A stretch of 64,000 nucleotides of DNA from JADLHS01 sp044225555 (GTDB taxonomy: Bacteria > Verrucomicrobiota > Verrucomicrobiia > Limisphaerales > JADLHS01), in assembly GCA_044225555.1 (NCBI GenBank), contig JBGAIM010000008.1, positions 62,001 to 126,000 of the forward strand, in the 5' to 3' direction. Numbering within the stretch: position 1 is the stretch's first letter; every line of letters starts with the position of its first letter. The position numbers and the translations under genes were made by a program. This document shows, in pieces, positions 41,156-48,929 of this stretch. Below the pieces are notes generated by a model. It did no database searches. It saw only the letters and a list, made by a program, of their open reading frames with translations, and had not been told where the DNA came from.

Positions 41156-42019
41156 ATGAAAGCCCTCACCCTGCTTGCGTTGGTGGTTGCCCTGACCACG
41201 CCAGCCGCATTCGCCCAGCGCAACTTTGACAATGTTGAAATCAAAGCCATCCCGGCTGCCAAAAACATCTACATGCTGGAAGGCTCGGGCGGGAACATCG
41301 GTGTGTCCATCGGCGAAGATGGCAACCTGATCGTGGACGACCAATTCGCGCCACTGGCGGAGAAGATTGACGCGGCGGTGCAGAAGCTCAATCCGGGCAA
41401 ACTCAAGTTCGTACTCAACACCCATCACCACGGCGACCACACCGGCGGCAACGCGGCCTTTGGCGCGAAGGACGCCACCATTATCGCCCAGAGCAACGTT
41501 CGCAAACGTCTCGCCGGCGAGGCCAACGCCAAGAAAGAGTCGTTGCCCGTCATCACCTTTGATCAGTCTGCCTCCGTTTACTTCAACGGCGAGGAGATCA
41601 AACTGCTCCATCGAGGCCCGGGCCACACCGACGGCGACAGCATCATCTTCTTCACGGGCGCGAATGTTGTCCACATGGGTGACCAGTTCTTCAACGGCGG
41701 CTTTCCCTTCATTGATTTGAGCAGCGGCGGCAGCGTGGACGGCTACCTCAAGACCGTGTCCGTCGTGCTGGAAAAAGTTCCCGCCGACGCGAAGATCATT
41801 CCCGGTCACGGAAAACTCGCCTCCGTCGAAGACTTGAAGAACTTTCACGCCATGCTGGTTGAAACGACCGGCTTGGTGAAGCAAGGTATCGCCGCCGGCA
41901 AATCGCTCGCCGACCTCAAAGCCGCTGGCCTGCCGGACAAATTCAAAGACTTCGGCACTGGTTTCATCAAAACCGACCGCTGGATTGAGACGATTTACAA
42001 TAGCGAAACAAAGAAGTGA
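41156..42019 (+). CDS. Exported metallo-beta-lactamase-fold hydrolase
   Basis: The product has 287 residues. A signal peptide (MKALTLLALVVALTTPAAFA) precedes an MBL fold with the zinc motif NTHHHGDHTGGNAAFG (HxHxDH). Further metal ligands are in HRGPGHTDGDSIIFF, VVHMGDQFFNGGFPF and the terminal IIPGHGKLAS. This matches the group of secreted MBL-fold enzymes near lactonases and quinoprotein-relay SoxH-like proteins; the substrate is unknown. The gene runs with the PQQ-like propeller gene 32 bases downstream, so both may be exported together. Confidence 0.9.
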   Translation: MKALTLLALVVALTTPAAFAQRNFDNVEIKAIPAAKNIYMLEGSGGNIGVSIGEDGNLIVDDQFAPLAEKIDAAVQKLNPGKLKFVLNTHHHGDHTGGNAAFGAKDATIIAQSNVRKRLAGEANAKKESLPVITFDQSASVYFNGEEIKLLHRGPGHTDGDSIIFFTGANVVHMGDQFFNGGFPFIDLSSGGSVDGYLKTVSVVLEKVPADAKIIPGHGKLASVEDLKNFHAMLVETTGLVKQGIAAGKSLADLKAAGLPDKFKDFGTGFIKTDRWIETIYNSETKK

Positions 42020-42051
42020 TGATTGCACACAGCAAGCGCGTCTGATTGACC

Positions 42052-43380
42052 ATGCATCCGCAAAGAAAACCGTTTGGTTTCTCGAAGGCCCTGAGCACTT
42101 CGTTGATTGTTCTCACATTCGGGCTAACAACGTTGCGCGCAGACTGGCCGGATTTTCGCGGGCCGCGAGGCGACGGTCATGTGTTGACCCCCGGCGATAA
42201 GCCGCTTGGTCTTCCCCTGACTTGGAGCGAAACCAACAACATCAAATGGAAGACGGAAATCCATGATCGCGGTTGGTCCACGCCCGTGATCCTGGGCGGT
42301 CAGGTCTGGCTGACCACGGCCACTGAAGCGGGCAATGATTACTTCGCCCTCTGCGTGGATGAAGCGAGCGGAAAGATTCTCTTCAACGAAAAAGTCTTTC
42401 ACACCGACAACCCCGAACCGCTCGGCAATGGCGCCTCCATGAATTGTTACGCCACGCCCTCGCCCGTGATTGAGCCCGGTCGCGTGTATGTTCACTTCGG
42501 CAGCGCAGGTACAGCGTGTTTGGATACCCAGACGGGCAAAACGATTTGGAAGCGAAACGACCTGCCTTGCCGCCATTATCGCGGCGCGTCGGCTTCGCCC
42601 GTCTTGTTCGAGAACCTGCTGATCCTGACGTTCGATGGCGCCGATTTGCAGTACACCGCCGCCCTCGACAAACAGACCGGCGCGACCGTCTGGAAAACGA
42701 ATCGCTCGGTCGTCTGGAACGATGAGTCGGTGCCCGGGCCGATGGCGAAGGATGGCGATTTGCGCAAGTCTCACGGCACGCCGTTGATCGCGACCGTTGC
42801 CGGGAAACCGCAGTTGATCAGCGTTGGCGCGAAAGCCTCTTATGGTTACGACCCCAAGACCGGCAGCGAACTCTGGCGCGTGGAATACAATGACTGGTCG
42901 AGCGCGCCCCGCCCGCTGTTTGAGAATGGCCTGGCTTTCATCGTCACCGGCCTGGTGAAAAAAGAAATGTGGGCCATCAAGCCGGACGGACGCGGCAACG
43001 TCACCGACTCCCACGTGCTGTGGAAGCTCAACACTCGCGTGGGCAAATACGCCTCGCCTTTGTTGGTGGACGGACTGATTTACACGGCGGCGGACGAGAG
43101 CTTTGTCACGTGCGTGGATGCCGCCAATGGCGAAGTGGTTTGGACCGAACGCATCGGCGGCAAGTACGCCGCCTCCCCGATCTATGCCGACGGCCGGTTG
43201 TATTTCTTCAGTCAGGACGGCACAACCACCGTGCTTAAACCCGGTCGCGCGCTTGAGGTCTTGGCGACCAACAAACTGGATAACGGCTTCATGGCCTGTC
43301 CCGCTGCGGACGGCAAGGCGTTCTTTCTGCGGACCAAGACGCATCTCTACCGGGTTGAGTCCCTGGCCTCGGGTAAGTAA
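42052..43380 (+). CDS. Exported PQQ-binding-like beta-propeller protein
   Basis: The product has 442 residues from the ATG at 42052. A signal segment (ALSTSLIVLTFGLTTLRADWP) precedes PQQ-like propeller repeats, for example TACLDTQTGKTIWKRNDLPC, TAALDKQTGATVWKTNRSV, YGYDPKTGSELWRVEYNDW and TCVDAANGEVVWTERIG. The opening DWPDFRGPRGDGHV is common in propellers of Planctomycetota and Verrucomicrobiota. It may be a structural or binding propeller rather than a dehydrogenase, since no catalytic quinoprotein residues were identified. The preceding TTG at 42046 is an alternative start. Confidence 0.87.
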   Translation: MHPQRKPFGFSKALSTSLIVLTFGLTTLRADWPDFRGPRGDGHVLTPGDKPLGLPLTWSETNNIKWKTEIHDRGWSTPVILGGQVWLTTATEAGNDYFALCVDEASGKILFNEKVFHTDNPEPLGNGASMNCYATPSPVIEPGRVYVHFGSAGTACLDTQTGKTIWKRNDLPCRHYRGASASPVLFENLLILTFDGADLQYTAALDKQTGATVWKTNRSVVWNDESVPGPMAKDGDLRKSHGTPLIATVAGKPQLISVGAKASYGYDPKTGSELWRVEYNDWSSAPRPLFENGLAFIVTGLVKKEMWAIKPDGRGNVTDSHVLWKLNTRVGKYASPLLVDGLIYTAADESFVTCVDAANGEVVWTERIGGKYAASPIYADGRLYFFSQDGTTTVLKPGRALEVLATNKLDNGFMACPAADGKAFFLRTKTHLYRVESLASGK

Positions 43381-43417
43381 CTTGGAGCCACAAAAATTCT
43401 GGCCCGCCCGGTTCGCT

Positions 43418-44026
43418 TCAAGCCGGCGACCGCTGCCAGTCATAATCCATCTGCCGCGCGGTGCGTACGGCGAGTTCCTCGCGCTCCAGGCGCGCGACCA
43501 GATGCAGACTCATGTCGAGTCCGGCAGAGATGCCCGCGGAGGTGACGATGTTTCCGTTGTCCACCCAGCGTTTGTCGCCTTGAACCGGAATGTTGGGAAA
43601 CAGCGTGCGGAACTCCTCCAAGTCCTCCCAATGCGTCGTGATGGTTTTACCATGCAGCAATCCCGCTTTCGCGAGCAGGAAGGCGCCCGTGCAGACCGAT
43701 GCTGTGAGTTCGGCCTGGGCGGCGGTGCGCGCGATCCACTCGATGATGTTACTCCGTCCCAGTTCTGAATTGTGGACGCCACCCGGAATCAGCAGCAGGT
43801 CAATCTTCGGATGGTTCGCGGTATCGAAGCCCGGAGTAATCATCAGGCCGCCGCGGGCGCGAATCGGTCGGATTGAATCTGCGATTGTAAACACTTCAAA
43901 GGGTCTGGCGCTGTCCGGCGACCAGCGAGCCTTCATTCGTGACGCCGTGGAAAACACTTCGAACGGACCACCCAGATCGAGCACTTCGACCTCGTCGTAA
44001 ATGTAGATGCCAACGTTGCGGGTCAT
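43418..44026 (-). CDS. DJ-1/PfpI family protein (GlxA/isonitrile hydratase-like)
   Basis: The product has 202 residues from the ATG at 44026. It is a class I glutamine amidotransferase-like fold: NVGIYIYDEVEVLDLGGPFEVF, then LLLIPGG, then the nucleophile elbow TASVCTGAFLLAKAGLLHGK (Cys112), then THWEDLEEF. This pattern is that of isonitrile hydratase and the sensor half of GlxA-type regulators. No DNA-binding domain is fused. The start overlaps the stop of the uracil-DNA glycosylase gene by four bases, and it closes a four-gene minus-strand unit. Confidence 0.88.
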   Translation of the reverse strand: MTRNVGIYIYDEVEVLDLGGPFEVFSTASRMKARWSPDSARPFEVFTIADSIRPIRARGGLMITPGFDTANHPKIDLLLIPGGVHNSELGRSNIIEWIARTAAQAELTASVCTGAFLLAKAGLLHGKTITTHWEDLEEFRTLFPNIPVQGDKRWVDNGNIVTSAGISAGLDMSLHLVARLEREELAVRTARQMDYDWQRSPA

Positions 44027-44757
44027 AAGGGGATCCCAACCTCGTTGAGCTGTCGGGTTGCGCTTTCTGCCCAACCACGATTCGCCGCCGGGCTGGCGGG
44101 GCTGGGATGAAGGATCTGGCCGACCTTGATTTTCAAGTCGGTAGCCGCGAGTTGTGCGCGTTTGGTGGTAAAATCGCCCACGCCGATGAGCCAGTCGGGT
44201 TCGAGAATTGCCAGCAGGTGACGCAAGTGTTCATCGCAAATTGTAAAAAGTTTCTCACGCTCCTTCGTCGGCAATTTGTCCGGCGTGATATTGCTGCCGG
44301 TGACTGACATAAACGCCAGCGGGCAGTAGTTTGCGACGAAATATTCCGCAAAAAATTTCTCTGCCGCTACAAATCGCCTGGCGAACAAGCCCCACAACCG
44401 TCGCCCGCTGACTTCCGAGCGCACGCAATCAAAGCCCAGCACCGGACGCTTGGGGTGTTCCTTCGCCGGCCGGCCAATGGTGGCGCGAATTTTCATCCAG
44501 TCGCGCACAGCGGCGATCTCACCAAACGGCACGCCGGTTTGTGACATGCCGAACGGGCCGGGATTCATTCCGAGAAAGATCGCGCGCTTTTTGCCGTGGC
44601 CAAAGCGCCGCAGATATTCCTCGTGCGCCCGCCACGCGTAAGCCAGCGGATTGTAAACATGCGTGACCGGCGCTTTGAATTTGAGTCGCCCCACCTGTTC
44701 TGAAAGTTCATGCGCCGCCGCGATGAGTTGTTTGCTGGTGGAAATTGCACTGGCCAT
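44023..44757 (-). CDS. SMUG-type uracil-DNA glycosylase
   Basis: This monofunctional glycosylase removes uracil (and probably oxidised pyrimidines) from DNA in base-excision repair. The product has 244 residues. SMUG motifs are IFLGMNPGPFGMSQTGVPFG (motif 1, with the catalytic asparagine) and ILHPSPASPAANRGW (motif 2, with histidine). VIGIGD-like LIGVGDFTTKRA lies between them. SMUG proteins are scattered in bacteria, so this may be a horizontally acquired or phylum-specific copy. It lies nine bases after the O-methyltransferase gene. Confidence 0.9.
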   Translation of the reverse strand: MASAISTSKQLIAAAHELSEQVGRLKFKAPVTHVYNPLAYAWRAHEEYLRRFGHGKKRAIFLGMNPGPFGMSQTGVPFGEIAAVRDWMKIRATIGRPAKEHPKRPVLGFDCVRSEVSGRRLWGLFARRFVAAEKFFAEYFVANYCPLAFMSVTGSNITPDKLPTKEREKLFTICDEHLRHLLAILEPDWLIGVGDFTTKRAQLAATDLKIKVGQILHPSPASPAANRGWAESATRQLNEVGIPL

Positions 44758-44766
44758 CGCTGGAGA

Positions 44767-45435
44767 TTATTTGATGACCACGGCAAGTGTAAAACCATCA
44801 TATCCTTTGCTACCGACCGTTTGGATGGCGGTGGCACGGACGCGAGGCTCGACGGAAATCAATTCATGAAGTCGTCGCACCGCTTGCACCCGCGGATCAC
44901 TGCTGGCGGGATCAATCACCGCTCCGTTGCGCACCACGTTGTCGGCGATGATCACCGTCCCGCGCCGGGCAAGCTTAAGCGCCCATTCCCAATAGCCCGG
45001 ATAATTCTCCTTGTCCGCATCAATGAAAATGAAATCAAACGGGCCGCGCCGCTCGCCGACGAGGTGCGGCAATGTCTCCAGCGCGGCGCCGACGCGCAAC
45101 TCCACCCTGTCCGCCACGCCGGCGCGGGCGAGATTGGCGCGGGCGACCTCGGCATGCTTGGGCTCGAACTCCAAAGTGACAAGCCGCCCGCCAGCGGGCA
45201 GCGCTCGCGCCAGCCAGATGGTGCTGTAACCGCCGAGCGTGCCGATTTCCAAAATGTTGCGCGCGCCCTGGGCCAGCGCCAGCAGATGGAGCAGCTTTCC
45301 TTGATTGGGCGTGACGTTGATGGCCGGCAGCCCGGCATCGGTGCTGGCCTGGAGCGCGGCGTCCAGTGACGGGTCCGGCGACAACAAGGTGTCCGAAAGG
45401 TAACGATCAACCGCCGTCCATTGTTCCTGGCTCAT
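44767..45435 (-). CDS. SAM-dependent O-methyltransferase
   Basis: The product has 222 residues in the class I methyltransferase fold of the catechol/caffeoyl-CoA O-methyltransferase group. The SAM-binding motif is ILEIGTLGGYSTIWLARALP, then LVTLEFEPKHAEVAR. The metal-site aspartate lies in FDFIFIDADKENYPGYWEWAL and the neighbouring site in IIADNVVRNGAV. The substrate is unknown; small catechols are the family norm. It lies five bases after the TIGR03067 gene, so the two are likely co-transcribed. Confidence 0.92.
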   Translation of the reverse strand: MSQEQWTAVDRYLSDTLLSPDPSLDAALQASTDAGLPAINVTPNQGKLLHLLALAQGARNILEIGTLGGYSTIWLARALPAGGRLVTLEFEPKHAEVARANLARAGVADRVELRVGAALETLPHLVGERRGPFDFIFIDADKENYPGYWEWALKLARRGTVIIADNVVRNGAVIDPASSDPRVQAVRRLHELISVEPRVRATAIQTVGSKGYDGFTLAVVIK

Positions 45436-45439
45436 GTCG

Positions 45440-45877
45440 TTACGCCTTCTTGCGCTGATACGTGACCAGAAAAATCTTGGTGCCGGGCGGGCTCTTGAAT
45501 TCGGTTGGGTGCGTGTCGCCGCCGAGGTTGTAACAGATGCGGAGCGTGTCGCCGTTCAGTTCGTAGATGGCGGGGATTTTCTTGCCGACATTCGGGCCTT
45601 CGGTGCCGGTGATGTCAATGGTTCTGGGCTTGGCCGCCGCGTCCATCGTGTACGTGCCCTTGTCCAGGCTCTCGGCGGTGACTACATATTTTTCGCCGTC
45701 GAGCTTCAACGATACAATCTTCTTCAAAAATTCCTCGGGCATGGGCTTGCCACTCAGCTCCGCCTTGACTGGCAGCCAGGTGCCTTGAATGTCTTTGGTG
45801 TCGTCGGCCTTTGGTCCGGCGAACGCGGCCAGGACGCCGGCCAGTGATAGGATGGAGAGCAGGGTGAGGATTTTCAT
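45440..45877 (-). CDS. TIGR03067-domain secreted protein
   Basis: The product has 145 residues. A signal peptide (MKILTLLSILSLAGVLAAFAG) precedes a small lipocalin-like beta domain typical of the TIGR03067 family. Its diagnostic features are an opening like DTKDIQGTWLPVKAELSGKP, then EGPNVGKKIPAIYELNGDTLRICYN and PTEFKSPPGTKIFLVTYQR. The family is abundant in Planctomycetota and Verrucomicrobiota, and its function is unknown. It heads the minus-strand unit with the methyltransferase, glycosylase and DJ-1 genes. Confidence 0.9.
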   Translation of the reverse strand: MKILTLLSILSLAGVLAAFAGPKADDTKDIQGTWLPVKAELSGKPMPEEFLKKIVSLKLDGEKYVVTAESLDKGTYTMDAAAKPRTIDITGTEGPNVGKKIPAIYELNGDTLRICYNLGGDTHPTEFKSPPGTKIFLVTYQRKKA

Positions 45878-46275
45878 AGGGGAGGGGTTTCGATGCGGTT
45901 GATGATTGGATTATGACTGGCAACCAACCCGGGCGGAACAGCCCAATGCCCGGGCACTGGCAGAGTGTAATCCAACCGAAAGTTACCGGTCAAGAATCAC
46001 GGGCAGGGCCGGCAGGACCGGGCGAGCGGGAGCAAACGAGTCCAGTCCGATGGGATTCAAACTACCGCCCTAATTGAAGTAAGGATTCTTCACGCCACGC
46101 TCGCAGTAAGCACCAAATCGAGATTCGGAGCGCGACTGAGTCCGCAGGACCAGTCGCAGCGCGTGAATGGACGGAGGCGGTTGAAAATACTTCGCGGCTT
46201 TGGTGTGCGGACGTGCTGCGGCTCGCAGAGCCGCGCTCCGTGAAAGCGTTGACGGCTAAGACGGGGCGGTGATTG
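45878..46275. repeat. Repeat-rich intergenic region with two hairpins
   Basis: About 400 bases without a supported gene. Two clear hairpins are present. GCGACTG (46131-46137) pairs with CAGTCGC (46150-46156), with inner GTCC/GGAC. GCGGCTC (46218-46224) pairs with GAGCCGC (46228-46234). Their style suggests decayed extragenic palindromic repeats. The rest shows nothing I recognise. Confidence 0.6.
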
Positions 46276-46785
46276 CTAAGCTCGTTTGTTGGTTATCTCA
46301 AAATCACGAGCGACAACCTCAAGCGTTCCTCCGTGTAATAGTACCTTCACCAAAACAAACTCGTGAAGCCTCCAAAACTTGAAAGAAGCCGGAGCGTCCT
46401 TTCCAGCCGGATACTGAACATTCCAATCTGCCATGCCCTGTGTCATTAAACGCTCAATGCAATCGTTGCAGTCTTTGATTTCAACATTGCTGGTTTGTCC
46501 GGCAGAGTTTTTGGCGCTGGACGTGTTGTCTGAAAGGATGTCGAAATCAATTGAGAAGCGAAGATTCGCACACTCTTTCAGCTTGAGTATGCGCTCAATC
46601 TTTTCTTCGCGGTCATGGAAAACAATCTCGACAGAACTTGGCTCATCCTTCTTTTGTGCGGGAACTACTTTGATTGATCGAACATCGTTGTCATGAAACT
46701 TTGGCGCTGTTCGGCCAGAAGCACGTCGCTCAAAGTTGTATTGTTCAAATTCGACGATCTTTTCCTGACGCTTTTCGTTTGGCAT
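46276..46785 (-). CDS. Hypothetical protein next to the argG duplication
   Basis: The product has 169 residues from the ATG at 46785. I do not recognise the family. It is charged and glutamate/lysine-rich, with two candidate beta-strand stretches (SSVEIVFHDREEKIERIL and HEFVLVKVLLHGG). DCNDCIERLMTQ contains a CNDC pair that might bind metal. There is no signal peptide or membrane helix. The base composition looks less GC-rich than its neighbours, which may mean transfer. It sits 13 bases downstream of the extra copy of the argG 3' end, in the same direction. Confidence 0.55.
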   Translation of the reverse strand: MPNEKRQEKIVEFEQYNFERRASGRTAPKFHDNDVRSIKVVPAQKKDEPSSVEIVFHDREEKIERILKLKECANLRFSIDFDILSDNTSSAKNSAGQTSNVEIKDCNDCIERLMTQGMADWNVQYPAGKDAPASFKFWRLHEFVLVKVLLHGGTLEVVARDFEITNKRA

Positions 46786-46797
46786 AATGCGCGGACT

Positions 46798-46912
46798 ATT
46801 TCTTCCTCCCATGCACCTTCGCCGCGACTTTCAGGCGCAGGCCGTTCAGGCGGATCAAGCCGGTGGCGTCGTCCTGGTTGTAGGCCTTGGTCGGATCGGC
46901 TTCCATCGTGGC
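46798..46912 (-). repeat. Direct-repeat copy of the argG 3' end
   Basis: 115 bases match 47639-47753 (the last codons of argG) with six mismatches, in the same orientation. Read on the minus strand they encode ATMEADPTKAYNQDDATGLI and then the end of ArgG, with a separate stop codon (TAG at 46796-46798). Seven bases separate this copy from the stop of the ORF6N gene. Confidence 0.93.
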
Positions 46913-46919
46913 AAGGGGT

Positions 46920-47516
46920 TCACGCCTTTTTCCGGGCTTTGGCAACTGGCTTTTGTTCCGGCTCGACGTGGAAGCCAATCCGTCGTTTGGGTTGTTCCGG
47001 TTCCGGCGGCGGTGGCGGCGGGTCGAGAATATCCATCACGCGCCGCAGCACATTCACAATCACGCTCTCATGCACGTCGAGCCGCGCGGTCAGCTTCTTT
47101 TCCAAGTCAGCCAGTTGCTTGGCGAGATCTTTCGTGCCGCCGAGCAGGTCACGCATCTGGACAAACGCCCGCACCACGAACACGCTCATCCGCACCGCCG
47201 CCGGGCTGTTCAAGACATTCGCCGCCATCACCGCGCCGTTCTCGGTAAAGGCGTAAGGGAGAAATTTCCGGTGCTGGCCGCGACCTTTCTTTAAGATCAC
47301 AATTTGTGATCTTAAAACTTTGAACTCTTCCGCCGTAAGCTGAAACAGGAAATCCGCAGGAAACCGTTCCCGATTGCGCCGGACGGCTTGATTGAACCGA
47401 AAGGTCGGAACGCCGAAAATGCGCGCCAAGTCGGAATCCAGCAGGACTTTCTGCCCACGGATAGTGCGAATCAAAAAACTGATTTCTTCCAGCTTTGATG
47501 GCGATTGATTGCTCAT
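46920..47516 (-). CDS. ORF6N-domain DNA-binding protein
   Basis: The product has 198 residues. The ORF6N domain fills about residues 5-95: FLIRTIRGQKVLLDSDLARIFGV, then RFNQAVRRNRERFPADFLFQL and KFLPYAFTENGAVMAANVLNS. The domain is typical of phage and viral DNA-binding proteins. A coiled-coil stretch (LAKQLADLEKKLTARLDVH) and a proline-rich, basic tail follow. The gene lies between two copies of the argG 3' end. Three palindromes lie in its 5' upstream region, and a fourth, with 13-base arms, is inside the coding sequence over codons for LRSQIVIL. Autoregulation through these sites is plausible but not shown. Confidence 0.88.
   Translation of the reverse strand: MSNQSPSKLEEISFLIRTIRGQKVLLDSDLARIFGVPTFRFNQAVRRNRERFPADFLFQLTAEEFKVLRSQIVILKKGRGQHRKFLPYAFTENGAVMAANVLNSPAAVRMSVFVVRAFVQMRDLLGGTKDLAKQLADLEKKLTARLDVHESVIVNVLRRVMDILDPPPPPPEPEQPKRRIGFHVEPEQKPVAKARKKA
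47290..47316. promoter_or_regulatory. Palindrome inside the ORF6N gene
   Basis: Two perfect 13-base arms flank one base: TTTAAGATCACAA (47290-47302) and TTGTGATCTTAAA (47304-47316). The core TCACAA-n-TTGTGA is shared with the palindrome at 47538. A protein-binding site or a mobile-element terminal site are both possible. Confidence 0.6.
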
Positions 47517-47537
47517 ATTTCTTTCATTCTGAACCGA

Positions 47538-47631
47538 TCACAATTTGTGACTGGATGCCTGTTTCGTTTGACATCGCAAATTGCGATATCAAGTGCTGGC
47601 TTCGTTCAAGGTCGCAATTTGCGACCTTGAA
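47538..47631. promoter_or_regulatory. Three palindromes upstream of the ORF6N gene
   Basis: The gap between the argG stop and the ORF6N start contains TCACAA-T-TTGTGA (47538-47550), ATCGCAA-A-TTGCGAT (47573-47587) and a perfect 13-base-arm palindrome, TTCAAGGTCGCAA (47605-47617) with TTGCGACCTTGAA (47619-47631). All share the core TCRCAA-n-TTGYGA with the site inside the gene. They are positioned as operators for the ORF6N gene. The last one could also fold as a hairpin just past argG. Confidence 0.6.
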
Positions 47632-47636
47632 GAATC

Positions 47637-48866
47637 TCATTTCTTCTTCCCATGCACCTTGGCCGCGACTTTTAGGCGCAGGCCGTTCAGGCGGATGAAG
47701 CCGGTGGCGTCGTCTTGGTTGTAGGCCTTGGTCGGGTCGGCTTCCATCGTGGCGATGTGCGGATTGTAGAGGCTCACCGGGGATTTGCGGCCGGCGGCCA
47801 TGATGTTGCCTTTGTAGAGTTTCACGCGCACGGTGCCGGTCACGTTCTTCTGGCTCTCGGTCACGAGCGCCTGCAAGGCCAGCCGTTCTGGCGCGAACCA
47901 GTAGCCGTAATACACCAGTTCCGCGTAGCGCGGGATGAGCGAGTCGCGCAAATGCATGACTTCGCGGTCCATCGTGAGGCTTTCGATCTGGCGATGCGCG
48001 AAATGCAGGATCGCGCCGCCGGGCGTCTCATACACGCCGCGCGATTTCATCCCCACGTAACGATTCTCCACCATGTCCACGCGCCCGACGCCGTGCTTGC
48101 CACCGAGCTTGTTCAGCGTCTTCATCACACCAAGCGGCGAGAGTGACTTGCCGTTCACGGCCACGCAGTTGCCTTTCTTGAAATCGAGCGTAACGAATTC
48201 CGGTTTGTCCGGCGCGTCTTCGGGGAACACGGAGAGTGTGGTAAATGAACCGCGATATTTCGGTGCGCTCGCATCCAGCCATGGGTCTTCGAGAATGCCT
48301 GCCTCGTAGGAGATGTGCAGGAGGTTGCGATCCGACGAGAACGGTTTCTTCGCGCTGGCCTGAACGGGGATTCTCTTCTTGTTGCAGTAGGCGATCATTT
48401 CCGCGCGACCGGGAAATTCGCTGCGATAGCGCTCGTCGCGCCACGGGGCAATGACTTGCAGGTCCGGCGCGAGTGCGGCGGCGGTGAGTTCGAAGCGTAC
48501 CTGGTCGTTGCCCTTGCCAGTCGCGCCGTGCGCGATGGCGTCGGCCTTCTCGGCTTTGGCGATCTCGACCATGCGTTTGGCGATCAGCGGCCGGGCGATG
48601 CTGGTGCCGAGGAAGTATTGGCCCTCGTAAATCGCGCCGGCGTGGAGCATGGGATAGATGAAGTCGGTGGCGAATTCCTCCTGCAGGTCATCAATGTAAA
48701 TTTTCGACGCGCCGGTGTTGCGAGCTTTCTTGTCGAGGCCCTTGAGTTCGTCCTCCTGCCCGATGTCCGCGCAGAAGGCGATCATTTCGGCGTTGTATTT
48801 TTCTTTGATCCAGGAAAGGAGCACCGAGGTGTCCAGTCCGCCCGAGTAAGCCAGTACGATTTTCAT
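47637..48866 (-). CDS. argG: Argininosuccinate synthase
   Basis: It joins citrulline and aspartate, using ATP, to argininosuccinate in arginine synthesis. The product has 409 residues. The ATP pyrophosphatase P-loop is IVLAYSGGLDTSVLLSWI. Other family blocks are AIAHGATGKGNDQVRFE, YCNKKRIPVQASAKKPFSSDRNLLHISYEAGILEDPW and MVENRYVGMKSRGVYETPGG. The length is normal, so the gene is complete. Its last about 115 bases are duplicated at 46798-46912, on the far side of the ORF6N gene. No other arginine genes are adjacent. Confidence 0.96.
   Translation of the reverse strand: MKIVLAYSGGLDTSVLLSWIKEKYNAEMIAFCADIGQEDELKGLDKKARNTGASKIYIDDLQEEFATDFIYPMLHAGAIYEGQYFLGTSIARPLIAKRMVEIAKAEKADAIAHGATGKGNDQVRFELTAAALAPDLQVIAPWRDERYRSEFPGRAEMIAYCNKKRIPVQASAKKPFSSDRNLLHISYEAGILEDPWLDASAPKYRGSFTTLSVFPEDAPDKPEFVTLDFKKGNCVAVNGKSLSPLGVMKTLNKLGGKHGVGRVDMVENRYVGMKSRGVYETPGGAILHFAHRQIESLTMDREVMHLRDSLIPRYAELVYYGYWFAPERLALQALVTESQKNVTGTVRVKLYKGNIMAAGRKSPVSLYNPHIATMEADPTKAYNQDDATGFIRLNGLRLKVAAKVHGKKK
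47639..47753 (-). repeat. argG 3' end, resident copy of the direct repeat
   Basis: These bases form the 3' end of the complete argG and are repeated at 46798-46912 with six mismatches. The two copies bracket about 725 bases that contain only the ORF6N gene and its upstream palindromes. Confidence 0.9.
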
Positions 48867-48929
48867 GTGAGGCAGATTAAAGCGGCAACCTGCCGCCCGG
48901 GCAAAGGGAAAATGGAAGGCTGCGCCGAA

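Noticed and set aside
46796..46978. Separate 60-codon gene at the argG duplicate
   Set aside because: Only the part identical to the ArgG C-terminus has meaning; the rest overlaps the end of the ORF6N gene in another frame. Treated as a repeat copy, not a gene.
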